A DNA stretch of 27,037 nucleotides from Choristocarpus tenellus KU-1152 (lineage: Eukaryota > Phaeophyceae), in the NCBI GenBank assembly GCA_964200185.2, contig CAXNAD020000157.1, positions 1-27,037 on the forward strand, given 5' to 3'. Below the pieces are notes generated by a model, which worked only from the letters and a program-made list of their open reading frames with translations, searched no databases and was not told where the DNA came from. Positions 1-11,041 of this stretch are shown one piece after another. Both the position numbers and the translations under genes were made by a program. Each line of letters starts with the position of its first letter. Within the stretch, counting starts at the first letter, position 1.

Positions 1-908
1 GGGGGGGATAGTTCGTGAGGGGGCGTCCGTTTTGGTCAAACTCTTTTTTTTGCTGATGTTTCAAATCCGACACATGCGACCAAATCACACCAAAAAAGTA
101 TGAACTTGATCTAACGCTTGGTCCTAACATGAAATTAATTAGTTCCAAGGTATTCAGTACTTTGTTATGTAAGGGTATCTTCCAGGACTTTGCATCAGAC
201 CAGTTGTGATGGAGCCAGGCTGCAAACTGGTTTGGAAGATATTTTTTTGTCAGGGTCAGGCCAGGGCCATAGCAATTTGACAGGACCAGGCTGTATCTGA
301 CTTGTAGCTGGGATACAATATGACATAATGTGATATTTATTGTGAAGGGTTTGATCAACCATTTATAGTTCTACTTGTTCTCACTTCTTAGAAAATAATT
401 CCGTACATTGAAGCACAGAACAAAATGACTGGTACACTAACAAATCACACCAACACGCAAACACTTTTTTTTACCACATAAAATATAAAATATTAATGTT
501 GACAGGGTTATAACTCAGGAAGTATGTAATTTTACCTGAACTGAACTGAACCAGTGCAAAATTATTTCACAGGACCTGGCCATAGGTCGGTCTGGGTTAT
601 TTATCTTTTGATGGGTCCCGACTGAGTGTTTAGAAACTATCACAATACTGAGCCACGGTTTAACTAACTGCTGGTCCGATGTGAGGCCCTATCATACATA
701 TTTCTCTAAAATGATTATTCTACAAAAAACAGATCTTCCCCCAAAATACAACAGCTCTATTTGTCACTTTTTAGAGCTTTCCCATCAGGTAATCTTGCTT
801 TGATAGGATTGGAATGTACCATTTTGTTTTTGTTTCTAACAACAATTTTTTTGAAAATTGATACTTCCCCGCTGTGGAAGATACTGTTGATGTTAATGTT
901 AATGTCAG
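1..908. other. Left-edge stretch without a recognisable gene
   Basis: No open frame here looks coding and no RNA gene was recognised. The DNA is AT-rich. Short degenerate GC-rich phrases recur: CAGGACCAGG, CAGGACCTGG and GGTCAGGCCAGG near 250-290 and 570-590. They may be remnants of an old repeat, but they are too diverged to define a unit. A GTTAATGTTAATGT microsatellite-like stretch lies near 891-904, just before the possible exon that starts at 909. Confidence 0.5.
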
Positions 909-1537
909 GATAGAAAAGTCTTTATTAATAGGCTGGCACTCACGCATGTTGACTCAGCAGGTGGTGGCTGTGAGCACAATTGGATCGTCTGCGGTTCTTC
1001 AGTATTTCCAGCTGGTTACATCACTGGCCTCACTTCACATTGTATCGATGATTGATGTCATGATCAATGGGCGCTTTTTCCATGCCAGGTACAAATTATG
1101 TTTCAGTGTGAGGTTGGCATTTATGTACATGGCTGCAATACTCTAGTAAGGATCAATATATATATATTATATATCAATGTGATCTAGGTAGTTTTTCCAA
1201 TCCGATCTATGTGAAGACATTGGACAAGGCATCAATGATTTTTAAGCGATGCAAGTGCTTGTGTAGGCTTTCTTATGTCAAGATATTGAGATGGGTAATG
1301 CCCTGGCCTATGATTTAGTAAAGATCTTAAAAAATCACATCATCTCACCAATAGTTCTGTGTAAGACTGGTGGCTAAGTGGTACAATGGTATCTCAATAT
1401 TTTGAATTCACTTGTTACTAGTAGACTGATCAATTGATTGATTCTAAATCTTGACTTTGAAAGTTATCTGTTGTGACTCCTTCTTCCTCAGGTACAGAGC
1501 AGGAATGCGCCTCACCAGTGGGTTCAAAAGTGTGTGA
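909..1537 (+). CDS. Possible two-exon 3' end of an unidentified gene (uncertain)
   Basis: An open stretch from 909 to 1088 follows a possible acceptor (AATGTCAG). It encodes about 60 residues with a hydrophobic middle (AVLQYFQLVTSLASLHIV). It ends at a donor-like CCAG/GTACAA. A strong acceptor with a pyrimidine tract (CTCCTTCTTCCTCAG) at 1491 restores the frame and adds YRAGMRLTSGFKSV before TGA at 1535-1537. An alternative is a donor after 1107 (GTGAGG) joined to the same acceptor. That opens a different frame, beginning VQSRNAPHQWVQKC, which runs about 80 residues and becomes low in complexity. I recognise no family, and no upstream exons or start were found. It could be the tail of a real membrane-protein gene or chance open frame. 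What favours a gene is the splice-site quality and the frame agreement; nothing else supports it. Confidence 0.25.
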
Positions 1538-2440
1538 CCTGTTACATAGAGTCCAACAAGTTCATTCAACTGTTTTGCACCACCTTTCTTTGGGAGCCCT
1601 GTTTGTGCTTTATTTGTGTTTTCTTTCTGCATTGGGGGACAACCACTGTTGTGTGTACCTGCTTTATTTCGTATCTCTGCATTTATTTTTTGTTGTGCAT
1701 ATGAAACTATTGAGGTTCATACATGCAGGTAAACTTCCACTTCATTGTGGATACTCTATCCACACTGACAGGGCATCATATAGTTACCATATTTCCTCCA
1801 TTTCACAAGGGAGAACGAACTACTGGATTTTCCTGTAGCATTTGACCACATCTGGTTAATACATTACAATCCACAGGACTCGGTGCAAAATGCTCAAACC
1901 CTGCACAAGGATCTCTTTTTACAATGTCCAGTACTTTGTGGTAACATTTTGGAGAACTGGACAAGACATGTGCTGGTGTTGGAAATCAGATACTTCTAAA
2001 TAACATGTTCACTGTAATTTGTGTTTGCACACTATACTACAGTTTTCCCCTTAATGCTATGCTAGTTTTTTGACAAATTGGAACGAAATGTACTACAAGA
2101 CTAATGCTTTCAGAATGTCCTATGTACATACAGTCTTCCACGCTTAGTATATATTTTTTCAAGTTACCAATATATTTATTATCATGTGGTGATTAAAAGC
2201 ACCATGGGCCCTATCATCACAGTCATATCAATCACTATGTTACAAGTAATTAATTTCAGCTGACATTGAATTGCCACCACACCCAAACTACTGATTATGA
2301 ACTACTACTTCATGATACAAACTCGAGTATGCAGAGTACGAGATATGAGTGATTTGACATAAATCTGATATTTTTCATTTCTCCGTGCAAAAAAACGAAT
2401 GGTGTATTGAACACAACATTTTGTGAGCACAGTGAGATTT

Positions 2441-2476
2441 CCTAGAAAAAGTTTCTAGGTCATTAATGAGACCTAG
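2441..2476. repeat. Two overlapping, mutually exclusive hairpins
   Basis: CCTAGAAA at 2441-2448 pairs perfectly with TTTCTAGG at 2452-2459 around a 3-base loop. CTAGGTC at 2455-2461 pairs perfectly with GACCTAG at 2470-2476 around an 8-base loop. The two stems share bases 2455-2459, so only one can form at a time. No gene context shows a function, and the structure may be chance or a relic of the adjacent repeat. Confidence 0.5.
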
Positions 2477-2511
2477 TGATTGTAGTCCATTATATCCAAG
2501 GTGAACTCCAA

Positions 2512-2700
2512 AGGGGATTGAAAGATACTGAGTGTGAGAATGGTGACCAAGTATTTTTGGAATTATTTCTAAATTACAGAAATTCGTCGACATACATATT
2601 ACAGAGGAAACAGCAAATTTAGTGGAGAAGAACAGTAACATGTCTTTTCATCCCCAAGTGGCTATCTTTTTGGAAAGATTACAATTGTGTTCACTTTTTG
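2512..2700. repeat. Diverged repeat, copy 1
   Basis: This segment aligns, with many substitutions and small gaps, to about 2985-3195 in the same orientation. Shared landmarks in order are a GGGGATTGAAAGATACT-like start, GAGAATGGTGACCAAGTA, TTATTTCTAAA, TTTAGTGGA, CTTTTCATCCC and TCTTTTTGGAAAG. On the minus strand both copies can be read as a similar short peptide (CNLEIIPKIL here), so the source may once have coded for protein. The family is unknown. Confidence 0.5.
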
Positions 2701-2984
2701 AATAGAAGTTTTTTTGAAATTGGAACCTAATTTGTTGACCACTTGGCATCTAGAAAAACTTTCACAAAAAACCTGACTGGTACGATTTTGGTAGAGACTA
2801 TTTTCTGATGGAACTTTAATGAAATACGTATATCCATCCACTTCCAGTCCAGCCTACCATCCTCATGCCATCATCAAATTTCTTCTGAGTCAGCAGTCAC
2901 CACAAATATGAGGAAGCACTAGATAGGCATGTGTACAACACAGTTGGCCTCACCTTCCCAAATACATCTATATTATCCCTACCA

Positions 2985-3195
2985 AGTTTGTGGTGGTGGG
3001 CTCATTGATTATGGGGGTGGAAAATACTAATATGAGAGAACAGTGACAAGGTACTTTGGGACTATTTCTAAAATAAACTTAAAAGTGTAACAAAGAGAAG
3101 AATTTAGTGGATGAAGAGATTTTTAAGAACTGAAACAGGTCTTTTCGTCCCTGAAAGCGGTCTCTTTGGAAAGGAGGTAATTGTGAGTCAAAGCA
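2985..3195. repeat. Diverged repeat, copy 2
   Basis: This is the second copy of the repeat at 2512-2700. Matching landmarks are GGGGGTGGAAAATACT, GAGAACAGTGACAAGGTA, CTATTTCTAAA, TTTAGTGGA, CTTTTCGTCCC and TCTCTTTGGAAAGG. The minus-strand reading contains ILEIVPKYL, comparable to LEIIPKIL in copy 1. The copies lie about 480 bp apart and are old, judging by their divergence. Confidence 0.5.
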
Positions 3196-4233
3196 AACGA
3201 GATGTGCCCAGAGTAGTGTTTGAAGGGGGTACTGGCAAGCATGTCCAAAATTGGGGTTAATTTTACAAAAGGGTGTAGCATATTTTCCGAATTGTGTCGA
3301 AAACTTTTTAACCATAGAGCAATCAACCGTTTCAAGTAAAAACTGTACAATAATGCAAAACGACCAAAAACTAGATAGTTTTGTGTACTTATTCTCTGTG
3401 TTGAATAATGTAGCATTAATTTTTTGTGCATTTTTTTTTGGAGTATCAACATAATGGGGCTGGTACACAGTAAGTAGGACAAACCATAAGTGTTCTAATC
3501 AACCTTCAAATGCTAACACACACATTCATGCACACGGCACAGTGTGAGAAGGTCCCTTTCCAACAACCTCCCCACCAATTGAGGTGGAATCATAGATGGT
3601 TGTAGGCTGCCCCAATTTGCATGAGATTTTGGTGGACAACCTTTCAATACACCCATAAAATAGATAAACATGTGAAAAAAAAACTTGCTTCCTAATCGGG
3701 TCTGTAAAAGTCTTGTACATTTAATTCCTTATGGAGGTACTAAATTTCATGTTCTATCACCGCTGGATCTTTGTGAAAACCGGAGTAAAATGATGGAAAA
3801 TGCACTGTTAAATATGTCAAATCAATGAAAAGATTCCTAGTTTGATGATTTCCCCTTGAGTACGAGATATGAAGATCAAGAGTGTACCTTTAGAAGTATC
3901 AGCAGGAAAGATATATTGAATGTACTCCAATGAGGGTGTAGAAGTCGTGACATCTAGTTTACTGCCACACAGAATAAAGGATAGCCCATAACAAAGAACA
4001 GATGTTGGAATAACAAAAAATCTGTACAAATTGATCAATGCATAATAAACCAAGGAGCACAGGTGTACGCCATCTCAATGGTATCACTAGGATGCCCTAA
4101 GCTGAGTGTTGGCGTCTGGGCTTTCTGCTTCAATATGTCCAGATGGTTAAAAAATGACAATAGGTATCTTAAGTGAAAATGCACTTTGGTGTCTTGGCTA
4201 GGTGACTTGCAATTATCAAGGTGGATGATCTTA

Positions 4234-7200
4234 TCATCTACTCCCCCCCCCCCCACCACCGCCACTGCCGCTGCCACCACCACTTTGTTCTGGTGCACTT
4301 CCAGCGGAAAACATCCACGATAATGCCAGTGGAAGGAATATATACCACTGCATTAACAACAAAGAGGAGAATGAGAAAAAGGATGAGATGAATTTTTGTT
4401 CCTTATGTAAGAAAATCAAACAAAAATTGACCTAATTGAAATGGAAAGGTCAAAATTTATCTTAAACCGATTGCAACAGAAGTCAAACATCAACTAAAGT
4501 GAGCTATGTAAATAGTGGATAGAAGATCTTCCACAAGTGGAAGAGAAATGAATTGTACCACCTAACCATAATTTATTTCAACACAAATGGTATATATACA
4601 GTACATATAGCCATGTCCTACTGAGTAACAGAGTGAAATTACAACCACCTTTTGGAGGCATTGACTCTTTAGCTACTACAGTGTCATTTGTTGAGGGGGT
4701 AACAGGAACCCAGGTGAGCATTGATCAATGAGAAAACACATAATATCAACGCTATTGCACAAACAACTTACAAAATCAACAATTTGGGTTACTCATTTTT
4801 CATAAATGAGGAACGGATGCTGTCAGATTTTTTTTTGCTCTTGTTAAGTGATTTTCAATATATGATTTCAATATATAATTGACCAGTGATCCAATGGTAT
4901 GCTAGAATATCAGTGCTGCTTGACAGCACAGAAAAGATGAAGTAGTAGTAGCTGAAACATGGTTACTGAGGTGCATTCTTGGGATCAAATGATTCATGCA
5001 CACACCATGCATGTTTAGTGTGACCTTGAGGGAGAAGGTCAACTTCTCCACATCAAAGAAAGCATACTTTGAACCAACAGTCATGTTAGAGGTTTTAGAG
5101 GATGCTGTTCTCATAACCCAGTCTCAACATGGTACAGAGTCTTGGAAGGTCCAATCCACTGAACAAGTGATGATACTAGTTGAAACTGCAAGACATTTGT
5201 CACACAAAGTACTTGCTACTTGTGAGTGGATTGAAGGTGGGTCCTGTATAAAAAAGCTGTCACCTTAAAATCCACTCAAAAAATTGTAATAATCCTAGTT
5301 CAAGCCTCATGCCGACATGCCAATGCACTAAAACCCAACGACACTACTCCTGCTTAAAATCAACACTGTAGATGCCCTCCCCAAAAAATTAATCTCTTTT
5401 GTGCCATTGTTGTCAGCCCTTTTGGGAAATTGTGTCTATATGTGGGTTCCCAGTCATCAACTTTGCATGCCCAGATGGATATAGGGTATGGACAGATGTG
5501 AACTTACAGCCAAAAGGAATGCTGGTTCCAGACAGGCTCAAGAAGTAAGAGTGTATGTAAATGGAGGTCAGGCATATTTGTAATGAAGTGTGTATGTATA
5601 CCTGTCTTGAATGGCATGCACCCAAATCAGATACCCCACAAAACCCCGTACTCAAGGATTTAAATATCCATGTGACCTTAAATACTTGTCCAGAAATCTA
5701 GATTGTTCAGATTATTGCCAACATCCTAGACTTCCTCCTAACTAAGCATATGAAAAGTGTATGTACCTAAGTTGTTCCATTGCCAATGTTAATAGTGACT
5801 TAAATCCAACCACAAACACTTTCAGAACACTGATTTTTCTTACATATTTGACCACCAGACTTTGGTTGCCAGCACCCTTCTTTTGCTCTGCATTTTCTTT
5901 AAGATGTCCTAGTCCTGGTGGGGGATACGGCGCGTACACCTGCACAGGAATGCTGACAATGTACAAGATACTGTTAATAGGCAGTGCATGTGGACTAGGG
6001 CACTTTGACTTGCTAATCAAACCTTCAAAAGGGCAGTAGCATGTAGGAATGGAAAAATAGCAGTGGTCCAACCAGGGGTGCCTGTTGCTTCATAGTAAGT
6101 TCATTTCCCTCCTATTGTCCAGAAATTCAACTTGAGAGGAACCTGGGATCCTGATCTGGTAAGTAATATTGTCTTACTAAGCTCCTAGACGATTTGTCAG
6201 AAGGCACTTAGAAATGCACCTCACCTCTGAGCATCAGCTGCGTGCACCACCTTGACAGTACTGAGTACTTGAGCAGCGTCAGGCATCTGTTGTGAGAGAG
6301 GGGAGAAGCACTCTATTAGTGAGGAAGGTGGTCAAGCTAACATCAAGCAAGGCTTGGTCATGTGCATTCCTAATTGTTTATCAATTTGAGTCCTTGGTGT
6401 GGTCATAAAAAGAAGTCAAATTCCTGAACGTACTGCAAATTTGACCTACCGCCAACTTCTTGCAGTCTTTGGTGCTTGCCAATGGTCCAATGGGAGCCTT
6501 GTAGTCCACCCTGATCATAGAGAAGAGAGAGTATCATGTTATCAGACAAGTATAATGCAGGGAAGTAATACCTTGATCCACAAAGTACACAATTACACTG
6601 GAACATATCCGACATCCAGCATCAATCACAACATTTACACTGTCACTTGTAACTGTCAAGTCCATATCTGTTTTTAAACACAGCCATAGTTTTACACAAC
6701 CATCTTCACACACTTCACATCAGGAGGTTCCTGCACTATCACCCCTAGGGAACGGAGGAAAATATACCTGATTTTCACAAATGGAAACTGACCAAGTTTG
6801 GGTATCCAGTGCAAAAAGAGGATATGCCCAGTCAAGGTTCCGGAGTCTCCTAAAGCCACATCACATACTTCTATTCAATGGGGCAACTCAAGCACACATT
6901 TACCTACACCATACGGAGATAAGAGACAGAATGCATCCAATAAACAAAATCACACTTGCAAAATTAAGGGAATAGCTCAGTGTAATGAGAGAGAGACCAA
7001 TGCTGCAGGAAATTAGATGGTTTTTCCATGCACCTGTCCTTGGAAAGAAGCAAAATGTTTGGTAGAAGCACTATCCTATGGCTAATTATTGTCACAATTT
7101 AAAGATCGACATCAACTTTGCAGAGTAAGAAAAGCAAACAGGAGTTTCTATCACTGAGCCAGTCAAAATGTTCAGTGTGAATTGCGAAAATCATCTTCTT

Positions 7201-10200
7201 GCCATTACAATCAGAAACTCACCCAATTATTGCACCATCATTGTCCACATGTAACACCATTTCTTCACGAAAACCAGCAAGTCGTAGGTCACACTGTGCT
7301 TGAAGAAGAAACCAGTTGGAATTTTTAAGCAAGGGTAGACCACAAATTACAGTCAAAATTTGTATACAAACTTCAATTCTACTGGCAGCTTGGTCATGGA
7401 GCATTTGAAATATTTCAGATGTGTGTAAAAAAGATGGCACAGGACCTCCAGTTCTAGTTGCATATGTCAGACACAAAACAGATTTTCCAGTATGTAACGG
7501 GAAAATGTCTATCTTACATTTGTAGGACTTTCATTCATTCAGATCCAAATCACAGAAGAATTTACAGATTGGAATATTTTAGGGTGACGTGGTGTTTTAG
7601 CCAATTTTTCTTTTCCCCTCCATGGTGTTTTCCCACTTGGGAAGATCGAATTTGTGCATGAAAATAAACATGAAAATAAACTGGCTCATCTTAATGCACA
7701 TCCTCAACTTTTCAAACAGGAGGGAACATATCCTCATATGTTGGGGGAATTGTGAGGTTGAGAATCGACCTTGGTAAAAATCTTGCAACTTGTTTCAAAC
7801 ACATTAATCCATTGCTTCACATGTATGACTCACAATTCATCACAGCGTGAATGCAAGTATTTACCCTCCTGCCTCATCAATGTTGGGTATCTACTCCCAC
7901 CAAGCCTGATCTTCTACCACACCTAGCGCAAGACACCTCCTCTCAAAGTCAAAGTGATTCCTCATGTGGTGCTTTCACGTGTGCCCAAAACAATTAGTTC
8001 ATAATCTTGCTAATCTCTTTATGAGTAACATATATGAGCACAGTGAGGAGTGTCACAGCTTGAAAAAACCTAATGCTGGAGACCCAAGAAGGAATAGAGG
8101 AGGATTGAGCCAGAAATTACCCTATAGAGAGGTCAACACTGTGATTGCCCTTCCTTCAGCTGGAGGCGGTCAAGGGTCTCCAAGAACTCCCCCAGCTCCC
8201 CCCCCTTCATGTCTTCAGTAGTCTTCAATATTAACCCCTCCATCTAATCAAACCATGCAGCTTCAGTGTGAGATTTCTTAACAGCATTCACCTTCCCCTT
8301 CCTCTTCTGCACATCAGGCCCCCCTTGCCATGCTCTATTTTGGTTTCTGCTTTGCCACAATTTGGCAGGTCACAAAGTACTTGGTATGCAACCCTGGTGG
8401 GGAATTCCATATATCATGTGAATAGCTTTGAACAGTGTAAAATAAGAAGTTGTGTGTTACTGTAGATTTTTCCCAGGTACCCAATGGAATGACTTGTTGC
8501 TCTGCAGCAAGTCATCAGCAGATATGGGTAATCCCACTTCCAACCAGACAACTTTCAAACCAACAGGTCACCTTCCACATACCAATGTTTGACAGATTTG
8601 ACTATATCCTGAAGGTGGAAAAAGTTGCTAGAATGACGAAAGTATGCAATTTTCTTGTTTAAAAAAAAATAAAGCTCTAAAAATTGTGATTTAATGCCTA
8701 GAAAAGACTTTCTACCATGGCAACTGCATTATATGTGATGTCACAGATCATGGAAGTTTCAAAGTGCATTGTACAGAAAACCTAGGACTCAAATGACTGT
8801 GAAGCACAATAGCTATGGAACTTATCCCTACAATATGCAAATCTGACAAAGATAATTCCAACCATAATTGTCACCCTCCACAAGAATGGTTGAGGTCACC
8901 CCTGTGAGAATGGCACCAAGAGTCACCTAAATTCTATTAAGCTGCTGCAATCAAGTGGTGTAGTTACGCACACACCCAAAGTGCCATTGATAGTGAGGCA
9001 CGCATCAAAGAAAATTACACTCTTGCAACTGGACAATTAAATTCCAGGTGGAATGGGGATGAAAACATGTGTTGTGGGTACACTCAATGGACAAAAGGCA
9101 AGCAAGTTGCGAACCAGAGTAAAGATTACAAATCAAGCCCCTTCCTACCATCATCCAAGATTGTATGCTTGCCATCAGTTACGTGTCATGCCTATTGTGT
9201 AAGATGTTAAAGTCCCCCCCCCCAAAAACATCTAGGTAGCTGCATCTAGTAGTGCAACTGTGACAAAAGCAAACTCTTCAGTGCAGGAAGGAAGGCATAA
9301 GAGCAAAGTCATGTTCTCCAACAGTGCAAAAAACTAGAATTCTCACCCCAAAAATTAGCACATATCATAGCTTGGACAGAAAGGAGGGCATCTGGGGGTA
9401 TAGATGACATTTGCAGCATCTATCCATGGAGCTTTATCTTCCATCAGTAGTTTAAGTACAATCTCCTCAAAACGGTTGTGGCTCAACAGAAAGGGCGGGA
9501 AAAAACTTACCGCAGGAACAGAAGTAACAACGTCATCTGTTGGATTGCCGTCAGAAGACGAAAATTTGATACGGTACAATCCATTGACGGCGATCAGATC
9601 CTGTCATGGGAGCACAAAAAAATGTTAAAGACGAACGAGAAGGAAGATTAATTTACTGCCAAAAATAATATTTGCATATACATAACCCTTAATGTTCTAA
9701 GGCAATCATTACTAATATCTTGTTCTTGCAGCAATTGATTTCTTGTTTAGACTGGGTGACAAACAGGGTTGATAAGACCAGAGGGTCGAAAGTTTCAGAT
9801 ATTTCAGTTTCTTGCAGCTTGCATCTGGGGGCCCCTGTGAAACATGGCACTACAAATTTGTAGCGCAACAACTCCAATCAATGGAAACTTTGGCGCAAGC
9901 AGTGATACTTTCTTCGAAAACCTCGACATGTGCAATACTTAGTAACAGTGTGAACAAGAAATACACTTACTTTGAATTCTGATGTCTCGATCGATGTAAA
10001 ACCCGGTGTTGATAGGGATGCTTTAGGGGAAGAAGAGGGTTCCAAATATAGCTCCATAATCCCTCGATCTTGGAACTGGCAGTTGGCAATCAACGTACAA
10101 TGGTGGGGATTAGAAACGACACCACCCCAGCACAACTTACATGGAGGGGAGAACCTCTCCTCTATTTCATCCTGGGCGTTTTCTCCTTGGCTTTTTTCTT

Positions 10201-10571
10201 TACACATGCTTGATATACTCCACATAAGCGGCCTGCTGCAATAGAGGCGACATTTCTTCGTTTATTTGGTCGTGCACCAGTAACGTCGTGCGATGGCTTC
10301 AACAACAGTTTGTCCTTCTCCTTCATGGCAAATAGAGAGATAAAACTCACAGGGTTTTCTAAGCCGAACGAGTGCTTAACCTCCAGAACACGAGCAGCCG
10401 GAGTTGACCTAACGATGCATTAAAAGAATAAGCGAAATAGAGAGGTCAAGGAAAAAATGGTAGACATCGGCTTGGGGATAACCTGGGGCAACGGCATCAT
10501 GTGACTCACATCGAACCTGGCACCACATAGAGTATCACACCCACAACTGCGATTGACAGGGCGTGCAACAT
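4234..10571 (-). CDS. EMC10: ER membrane protein complex subunit 10 (EMC10), nine exons
   Basis: EMC10 is a lumenal-facing, single-pass subunit of the ER membrane complex, which inserts tail-anchored and polytopic membrane proteins. Exons on the minus strand are 10571-10510, 10408-10351, 10075-9971, 9600-9511, 7293-7223, 6510-6450, 6286-6225, 5952-5844 and 4347-4234. All junctions are GT-AG, and the phases join to 243 residues plus TGA. The protein has a signal peptide (from MLHALSIAVVGVILYVV), then KHSFGLENPFQDRG (residues 32-45), VNGLYRIKF (80-88) and CDLRLAGF from Cys106. LHVDNDGAIIGV (119-130), Cys145 (a possible disulfide partner of Cys106) and a Lys/Glu-rich linker follow. A short membrane segment (207-222, WYIFLPLALSWMF) leads to a Gly/Ser-rich tail. 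Order and motifs match the animal EMC10 family, including a Gly-rich C-terminus. Start chosen because it begins the signal peptide, although the frame stays open upstream. A run of 12 C (4243-4254) encodes four Gly codons and is prone to length error. Confidence 0.93.
4348..5843 (-). other. EMC10 intron 8
   Basis: This is a 1496 bp intron between the exon ending in VVKY and the membrane-segment exon. The donor is GTAAGA and the acceptor is TTGTTGTTAATGCAG. No gene or clear mobile element is visible inside. Overlapping open frames on both strands at 4902-5655 do not resemble known proteins. Confidence 0.8.
5953..7222 (-). other. EMC10 introns 5-7 with exons 6 and 7 between them
   Basis: The introns are 6511-7222 (712 bp), 6287-6449 (163 bp) and 5953-6224 (272 bp). 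All three have GT-AG ends. For exon 8, the acceptor at 5953-5954 (ACATTGTCAG) was chosen over the CTGTGCAG one base triplet group downstream because only it keeps the phase 2 join. Nothing else was recognised inside these introns. Confidence 0.75.
7294..9510 (-). other. EMC10 intron 4
   Basis: This is the longest intron of the gene at 2217 bp, from GTAAGT to an acceptor reading CTTCAAGCACAG. It separates the SVPA exon from the conserved CDLRLAGF exon. No nested gene was recognised. It holds a compact hairpin at 8489-8515 and homopolymer runs (for example C-rich near 9218). CpG is scarce. Confidence 0.8.
8489..8515. repeat. Compact hairpin in EMC10 intron 4
   Basis: ATGACTTGTTGC and GCAGCAAGTCAT form a 12-pair stem, with one G-T wobble, around a 3-base TCT loop. 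The 27-base structure stands alone, with no flanking repeat. Its function is unknown and it may be chance. Confidence 0.5.
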
Positions 10572-10698
10572 ACCGCCAAATAATTGGCACTCGATGTACT
10601 CGGTCACAATCACGAACCAACAGCGGTTTACTTTAGTGTACCTACAAAAAACCTTATGACATGGAATGAAGGGATATAGTAGTCTTGTGAATATAGTG

Positions 10699-10719
10699 AT
10701 CGAATCACTTCGATTCGAT
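10699..10719. promoter_or_regulatory. Perfect inverted repeat upstream of EMC10
   Basis: ATCGAATC (10699-10706) and GATTCGAT (10712-10719) are perfect 8-base arms with a 5-base spacer. They lie about 130 bp upstream of the EMC10 start codon. A third related half-site, TGATCGAA, lies just to the right, near 10731-10738. The arrangement resembles a dimeric transcription factor site, but no factor can be named. Confidence 0.35.
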
Positions 10720-10876
10720 ATATTCAGAGGTTGATCGAAACAGAAAATCTTGAAACCGATTGAGTTGTGTTGAAATTTCATGTACATTTTTCGTTTATGT
10801 ATGGAGTGTTTGAGAAAAGATAGATACACAACAGAAACATTCCAACATAAACTTCTCTAGGTGCACTGCACATACC

Positions 10877-11041
10877 ATGAGCGTGCCCGGGTACTCTGAA
10901 GATGGCGAGGATGGATCCATACACAATTATGAGGTCGGTCCATCCATTGGATATTTCCATCTACATGTGGAGGATGTTGCCCAGGAGGTGACAGGTCATC
11001 AATCAGATGAATATGAAGAACCTGACTTGAAATCTGGTTGA
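10877..11041 (+). CDS. Small acidic open frame divergent from EMC10 (uncertain)
   Basis: ATG at 10877 opens a 54-codon frame beginning MSVPGYSEDGEDGS and ending at TGA (11039-11041). It is rich in Asp and Glu and matches no family I know. It sits in the CpG-rich region about 300 bp upstream of EMC10, where a divergent transcript would begin. A donor-like GAG/GTGACA lies inside the frame and GACA/GTAAGT (about 11085-11095) lies after it, so it could be a first exon. It is equally likely to be chance. Confidence 0.15.
   Translation: MSVPGYSEDGEDGSIHNYEVGPSIGYFHLHVEDVAQEVTGHQSDEYEEPDLKSG

Larger units (their letters stand above)
1538..4233. other. Gene-free interval downstream of EMC10
   Basis: No gene was recognised between the possible fragment ending at 1537 and the EMC10 stop codon at 4234-4236. 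The open frames are short, overlap on both strands and do not resemble known proteins. The interval holds a diverged repeat pair (about 2512-2700 and 2985-3195), two overlapping hairpins (2441-2476), and an exact 15-base match, GAGTACGAGATATGA, at 2334-2348 and 3858-3872. A minus-strand frame at 3817-4053 looks mildly coding but cannot be assigned. CpG is scarce. Confidence 0.5.

Noticed and set aside
1150-1176. AT dinucleotide palindrome
   Set aside because: Simple low-complexity TA repeat that gives trivial self-complementarity.
5761-6039. 92-codon plus-strand open frame
   Set aside because: It is the antisense of the EMC10 exon at 5844-5952, which belongs to a complete gene with matching phases.
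10506-10829. A longer EMC10 start at 10829 in the same frame
   Set aside because: It would put about 86 residues with no domain ahead of a clear signal peptide. The methionine at 10571 begins that peptide.
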